The notes under the pieces: generated by a model
What the model was told of the DNA's origin: nothing
What the model saw: only the letters and a program-made list of their open reading frames with translations
Databases searched by the model: none
Shown: piece by piece, positions 59,688 through 64,000 of the stretch
Position numbering within the stretch: the first letter of the stretch is position 1
How the letters are laid out: each line of letters opens with the position of its first letter
Origin: Iris pallida
Lineage: Eukaryota; Streptophyta; Magnoliopsida; Asparagales; Iridaceae
DNA length: 64,000 nt
Reading direction: 5' to 3'
Assembly (NCBI GenBank): GCA_029216955.1
Contig: JANAVB010015600.1
Location: 39,129,255 to 39,193,254, forward strand
Made by a program: the position numbers and the translations under genes

Positions 59688-61105
59688 TAACTTTCTCCTC
59701 CGACGAGGAAGTAGCAACTCAATGTGACGTAGCGTCTATCGGGAAGACGCAGAAGACGCTGGTTGTTAAGGTCAACCAGACAGCCTACGAGGCGATGCTC
59801 AACTCCAAGACCACTCCCCGTACTGCAGTCACTTCTGCCAAGAGCAAAGTGCGCTCAGTTTGGGTCTCCAAGTCTGCTGCACAATCTGACAGTTTTGCCA
59901 CCAAGGATGCTGTGCCAACTGTTGCACAATCTGCTAGTCAGACTGCTGCACAAACTGCTGTGTCAACTGTTGCACAGTCTGTCTCAGCAACTGCTGTACA
60001 ATCTGTTGCAGTCAAGATTGTGCAGTCTGCTGCAAACTGTTGCGCAAGCTACTTCATATGCTGCCTTGTCAAAACAGAAGACTCCTATGACTCTGGCGCA
60101 CTTGGCAGTAGCTTTTCCTGTACAAAATAGCACTCCAGTAACTAAAGTGCATCCCAAGCACTCTAAGACAAGGACTCCTGATGCACTTTCTACCAAAGCT
60201 TCTACTGCACAAGTAACCAGTGCACCTTTTACCCATGTGCAAACCAAGTCTGCGCAATCCAAGAAAACAGCCTTTTGGCTAAATTCCCTTCTTCTCACAA
60301 TAAAAGAAGAGATTCTACTCCTCTTCCCAAATACCCTATTGCCCCTGCGCAATCCACTGAGGGTAGTCCTTTGACTATTCCTCTTTCTCTTCAAAGCAAA
60401 GGAAAAGGCCCATTGGTCTTTTCTCAAACTTCCTTGTCTCATGACTTGGAAGATAACAGAGGAAAACGCTCTTTAGCTAACCCTTCATCTCAAAATAAGG
60501 GAAAAGGCCCTTTGGTCTTTTCTCAGTCTTCTTCAGTCTTTACTGAAGAGGATCCATCTGAATGTGTCTCGGCACCAATCAGTTCGAGAACTCTGGCAAA
60601 CAAGGATTCTTCTTTCCTTTATAACAAGAGTACTTGTACTAATCAAAGAGGTATCCTGCCTACTCCGATAGCAGAATTCCAGGACCTCCCGACTCTCCAA
60701 ATTTGTCGTTCCAGATAGGGAAAACTGTTAGTGTCTCAAACAGAAACTCCTGGGGGTGAATTTGCTGACCTCAGAACTTATCTTAATCGACCCACTTCGG
60801 TAAAACACAAACAGCCAATGCCGAAGGTCAAACATCATCAAAAACAAATCTCCAAGGTCAAAAATCCCGATACTTATGCTAATGAAGTAAGCACTTCCCT
60901 GTATACTCAAAGGACTAAACATTTGAAGAATCAGAATCATATTCCGAATATTATCAAAGAACAGATCCCTCGGAACTTTCCTCGTCCTGTTGTGGACCTT
61001 CGAGAACAATTAAGACAAAAATGGGATAATGATTCAATATCTCCATCTCAACCATCTGAGCATCACTGCAATCATAAAGTCATATCCAATGTTGTTGTCA
61101 AATGA
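59670..61105 (+). pseudogene. Element D leader and first ORF, decayed
   Basis: The frame that begins with the ATG overlapping the primer-binding site runs to 60130 and encodes repeats of TVAQS/SAAQT-type, produced by a DNA repeat of TGTTGCACAATCTGCT. The coding sense then moves to other frames (60275-60718 with a duplicated KGKGPLVFSQ block; 60731-61105). Ogre elements carry an extra ORF at this place; this may be its remains, but no domain is recognisable. Confidence 0.45.
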
Positions 61106-61264
61106 CAAAACGATCTGTCTTCGATCGTTTAATTTTTGCTAAATTTGAACACATGTCAGATGAAGACGAAGTTTTGTATGCTTCTGTTAATATGACTTCC
61201 CGAGGCTCTAAGGGTTAAAAGATGCTCTAAGCATGGTAGACTCCGCAAGCCAAGCCAACGGTAT

Positions 61265-63163
61265 TTGAAATTACTTCGAGAATCTTCCGAAGGAGTATTT
61301 CAACATACCCGTTCTCGAAGCCGAGATACAATCGGTCAAAGAAATCTTCCTCAAAACCCTTCAGGTCATCTTCCTGTTTCTCAGTCAGGAGATGATTCGT
61401 TCTCTGATTATGATGCATACAGTAAAAGTTCTGAACAAACAGTATCTTCCACTGTGCCAAGAGAAGTGACGGCTTATGTTGTCACCGATGATCCAGATGC
61501 TTCAACCTCCACAAATCAGGAACAGCGAATTGCTGCACTCGAAGACAAATTAAAAACTATGGCTGAGATGGTTGCTAGTATGCATTCCATCATTGTAGCA
61601 CAGCATGTTACACCACCAACTGCACCTATTACTAGTCCAGAGATCATAGCATCTTCAATACCTGCCAATACTGGGCTGGGGGTAGTGCCTCCCCAAATGC
61701 CTCTTGTACAAGTGCAAGTACAAACTACGCCTAGCCAGTCAGGAGCTGGGGGTAGTGCTTACAACGCTGTTCCTCTTCCTACCACTACAACTCAACCTGC
61801 TCCTTCTTCTTCATCAGAAGACGCCAATGAAGCTGTCAAACTCTTACGAACCCAGTTTGAAGCATTTAAAGAGAAAGATAATCTACAAAGGTTGGGGATT
61901 AAACAGCCCTATCCGGTTGAATGGAAGGACGTCCCGTTTCCCCCAAAGTACAAAATACCTATAATTTCTCTGTTCGATGGCAGTACTTCTCCGAGTCAAT
62001 TCATCAATCATTTTGAGGTAATGACTGTTCAACTTCAGCCAAATGACGCTCTTCTTATCAGAGTATTCGTCGGTTGTTTAGCCGGCGTAGCTTACGACTG
62101 GTACAGAAGTTTGCCCGATGGTTGCATTACTTCCTTTTCAGGTCTCAAACAAATCTTTCTGGAATGGTTCTATGAAGGATTTAATGATATGACTATGTCA
62201 GCTCTCAACAAAATCAAACAAAAACATAATAAAACTGCTGAGAGCTTTATTGAACGGTTCCGCCGTGAAGCTTTGAAAATGCCTCCAGGGACTCCAGCTG
62301 TTGTCACTATTGATACTTGTAAGGCAAATCTTTTACCTATCATCAGTATGTGGACGGGATCTACCCAATTCCAAGATTGGCCCTCATTCATCGTCAACGC
62401 CAAAGCTGCTGAAGTAAGTGCCGACAAGTTCAAACAATTGGGGGTACAAATGTCTAACCCTGATCGCGATGAGCATCAGAATTCAGGTGGTGGCAATCGC
62501 CAGAACAATCGCAAAGCGAAAGAGACTTTGAACATTAACTTGAACAAAAATAAAGAATCTTTGGCTGTCAATGTGGCCCCACCTACATCTACTCCTACTC
62601 CTTCTGTACCTCCACTGAGGGAACCTCGTCCAAAAGTGGAATATTCTTTTGATGAGAATGATACTGCAAGTATCTTCGAATGTTTACTCAAAAGCAATAA
62701 AATTCAACTCCCTGATCCAAAGAAATCTGATGAAGTCAATAAGACTGATCATCCCAAGTATTATGTCTATCACCGATTCATTGGACATCCTACTCGAGCA
62801 TGCTATGTGCTCAAAGGTAAGATTCAAGAGCTTGTCAATGCTGGTGTAGTCACTCTGCAACAAGATGAGAAGACTGTTACTGCAAATATGGTTTCAGTCC
62901 AGTTTGAAGATTTCCCTCCACAGATGATACAGCATGGTGTCATTCCAATTCCTAAAGCAACCCTTGAGATTGAGAATCTCCCGCTTCCATCCAATAAGGT
63001 CATATTCCCTTGTCTCTTGACAACGGTGAAATTATGTGGATCCATCCTGATCTTGCTCCAGAATTTGAGATATCTTCCAAGAAGAAAACTCGTTCTAAAG
63101 GCAAAACCAAGATTTGCAACATGGTATCTTTTGATCCCATTGTTGACGAAGAGATTCTGTTAG
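61265..63163 (+). CDS. gag: Element D gag (Tat-type), start unclear
   Basis: About 580 coding codons before homology leaves the frame near 63005. A Ser/Thr/Pro-rich N-terminal part with a short coiled coil (AALEDKLKTMAEMVASMHS) precedes the retrotransposon gag domain (PPKYKIPIISLFDG, SPSQFINHFEVM, RVFVGCLAGVAYDWYRSLP, IERFRREALKMPP). A Cys/His remnant (YYVYHRFIGHPTRACYVLK near 62760) has lost its CxxC part. No ATG opens the frame; it starts at TTG 61265 after a stop, so the true start was probably in the upstream shifted frame. It forms the capsid. Confidence 0.75.
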   Translation: MKLLRESSEGVFQHTRSRSRDTIGQRNLPQNPSGHLPVSQSGDDSFSDYDAYSKSSEQTVSSTVPREVTAYVVTDDPDASTSTNQEQRIAALEDKLKTMAEMVASMHSIIVAQHVTPPTAPITSPEIIASSIPANTGLGVVPPQMPLVQVQVQTTPSQSGAGGSAYNAVPLPTTTTQPAPSSSSEDANEAVKLLRTQFEAFKEKDNLQRLGIKQPYPVEWKDVPFPPKYKIPIISLFDGSTSPSQFINHFEVMTVQLQPNDALLIRVFVGCLAGVAYDWYRSLPDGCITSFSGLKQIFLEWFYEGFNDMTMSALNKIKQKHNKTAESFIERFRREALKMPPGTPAVVTIDTCKANLLPIISMWTGSTQFQDWPSFIVNAKAAEVSADKFKQLGVQMSNPDRDEHQNSGGGNRQNNRKAKETLNINLNKNKESLAVNVAPPTSTPTPSVPPLREPRPKVEYSFDENDTASIFECLLKSNKIQLPDPKKSDEVNKTDHPKYYVYHRFIGHPTRACYVLKGKIQELVNAGVVTLQQDEKTVTANMVSVQFEDFPPQMIQHGVIPIPKATLEIENLPLPSNKVIFPCLLTTVKLCGSILILLQNLRYLPRRKLVLKAKPRFATWYLLIPLLTKRFC

Positions 63164-63950
63164 GCACCAGATCAGGGAAAGCTTATTTGAAAGATCATTC
63201 TGAAGGTCAAAAGGATCCTGCTTCTTCTTCTGAACCTGCTCTGGCACAACCTGCATCTGCTTAAGAGGTCCCTTCTACATCTTCACCAGTTGTAGTATCA
63301 ATTCCTCCTAAGCCAACAACGGCTGACAAAGGCAAGCAACAAGTTCGATTTGACAAACCTCTAAAGAAGTCATCTCTTACTGGGCTTGAGAAGCCTTACA
63401 ACTTTGATATATTGGCTCAATTAGCCAATACACCGGCTAGATTGTCAATCTTTGAACTTTTGCGTCTTTCTAAGGAGACACGAGAAACTCTAAGTGAAGC
63501 TTTGATGCAGGCTGAAACTTGTTTAACTCTTCTAAGAAGCCGAATCAGAACCAGTCTCTGTCATCACTGTCATAGTGTTTTGGAACTGATCCCAATATAC
63601 CTTCACTCAAGATGATATGCTAATGGAAGATAATAGACATGACGTCCTCTTTACTATACAGGATTGTAGATTCAATGAAGGTCGATCGTATCTTGATAGA
63701 TCCAGGATCTGTACTTAGTATCATGCCAAAGACTATGCTAGATGCGTTGAAGATACCGGTGCATAGTCTTTCAACTACAATCACTACTATCTTGGGATTA
63801 ACCAAGGGAAGAGTGAACCTTTGGGTAAGATCTGCCTGAAACTTCAAATAGGCATTTGCACAAGGTGACTTTTTATATCATCGACAATCATGGTTGTTCT
63901 TACAATGCTCTCCTGGGAAGGCCATTCCTCTATGACACAATGTTGTTCCA
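63006..63950 (+). pseudogene. Element D gag-protease junction, frame-shifted
   Basis: After the shift near 63005, frame 63010-63600 carries PYNFDILAQLANTPARLSIFE, a block found ahead of the protease in Tat elements, with one TAA at 63262. A further shift leads to the retropepsin-like segment at 63639-63839 with VDRILIDPGS (Pro where DGGS or DSGS is usual) and IMPKTMLDALKI. Another shift leads to YNALLGRPFLYDTMLF near 63900, the usual protease end. The window ends before RT. Confidence 0.7.
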
Positions 63951-64000
63951 TCAACTCTTCATCAATGCTTTAAAATACGTTGATGACAAAGGACAAGTTC

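Larger units (their letters stand above)
58750..64000 (+). mobile_element. Element D: Ogre/Tat-like Ty3/gypsy retrotransposon, 5' part
   Basis: The LTR (58750-59667, TGTACA...GCAACA) is followed by TGGCGACTCTGCTGGGGA, the primer-binding site typical of plant Tat/Ogre elements. A long leader with degraded frames, a gag and a protease follow; RT and beyond lie outside the window. The gag and the LDIPGS-type protease context fit the Tat branch. It inserted into the 5' LTR of Gypsy C. Its target duplication cannot be checked, because the right end is missing. Several frameshifts show that it is decayed. Confidence 0.85.

Overview
This window is nuclear DNA of a flowering plant. The evidence is the mix of plant transposon families: SIRE-like Ty1/copia, chromovirus-like and Ogre/Tat-like Ty3/gypsy, a CACTA element ending in CACTACAAG, a Helitron and a Tourist-like element, plus a plant-mobile-domain (PMD) gene. 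The species cannot be told from the sequence. Almost all of the window is a stack of nested transposons. I see no rRNA, tRNA, CRISPR array, or bacterial or organellar gene.

Layout. Positions 1-4160 are AT-rich and gene-poor, with one possible minus-strand coiled-coil exon at the left edge and two repeat patches. From about 4290 to 48500 lies one old PMD transcription unit on the plus strand: a 49-bp promoter array, a TATA box at 5217, an ATG at 5313, introns, a coiled-coil C terminus and a poly(A) signal at 48127. Its reading frame is split at 6353 by a 38-kb insertion block, and it resumes in frame at 44514 after a TCAAC target duplication. The outermost inserted element is Gypsy A (6354-44508, plus). 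Its 5' LTR was itself hit twice: by an almost intact SIRE-like copia element (6533-15907, plus) and by Gypsy B (16747-34111, minus). Gypsy B was later cut by a CACTA element (22016-30850) that holds a Helitron (24691-26031, minus) carrying a piece of a DEAD-box RNA helicase gene, and a Harbinger/Tourist-like element (27769-29069) filled with a T-rich minisatellite. To the right, Gypsy C (48499 to at least 58749, minus) sits in a tandem hairpin repeat downstream of the PMD unit. Its 5' LTR is interrupted by an Ogre/Tat-like element D (58750 to the window end, plus).

Order of events, from the nesting: PMD unit, then Gypsy A, then copia and Gypsy B, then CACTA, then Helitron and MITE; separately Gypsy C, then element D. 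The copia element looks youngest: pol is open throughout and the LTRs are very similar. A, B, C and the PMD unit carry many premature stops, mostly TAG.

Points of most interest: a GT-AG intron-like 73-bp segment in the Gypsy A integrase; a patchwork filler in a PMD exon with a perfect 63-bp inverted copy of its own flank and scraps identical to the Gypsy C LTR; a tandem hairpin array whose stem arms covary; an extra copia ORF with its own LTR-like promoter motif; and dense W-box (TTGAC) and TGCGCA arrays in two LTR families.
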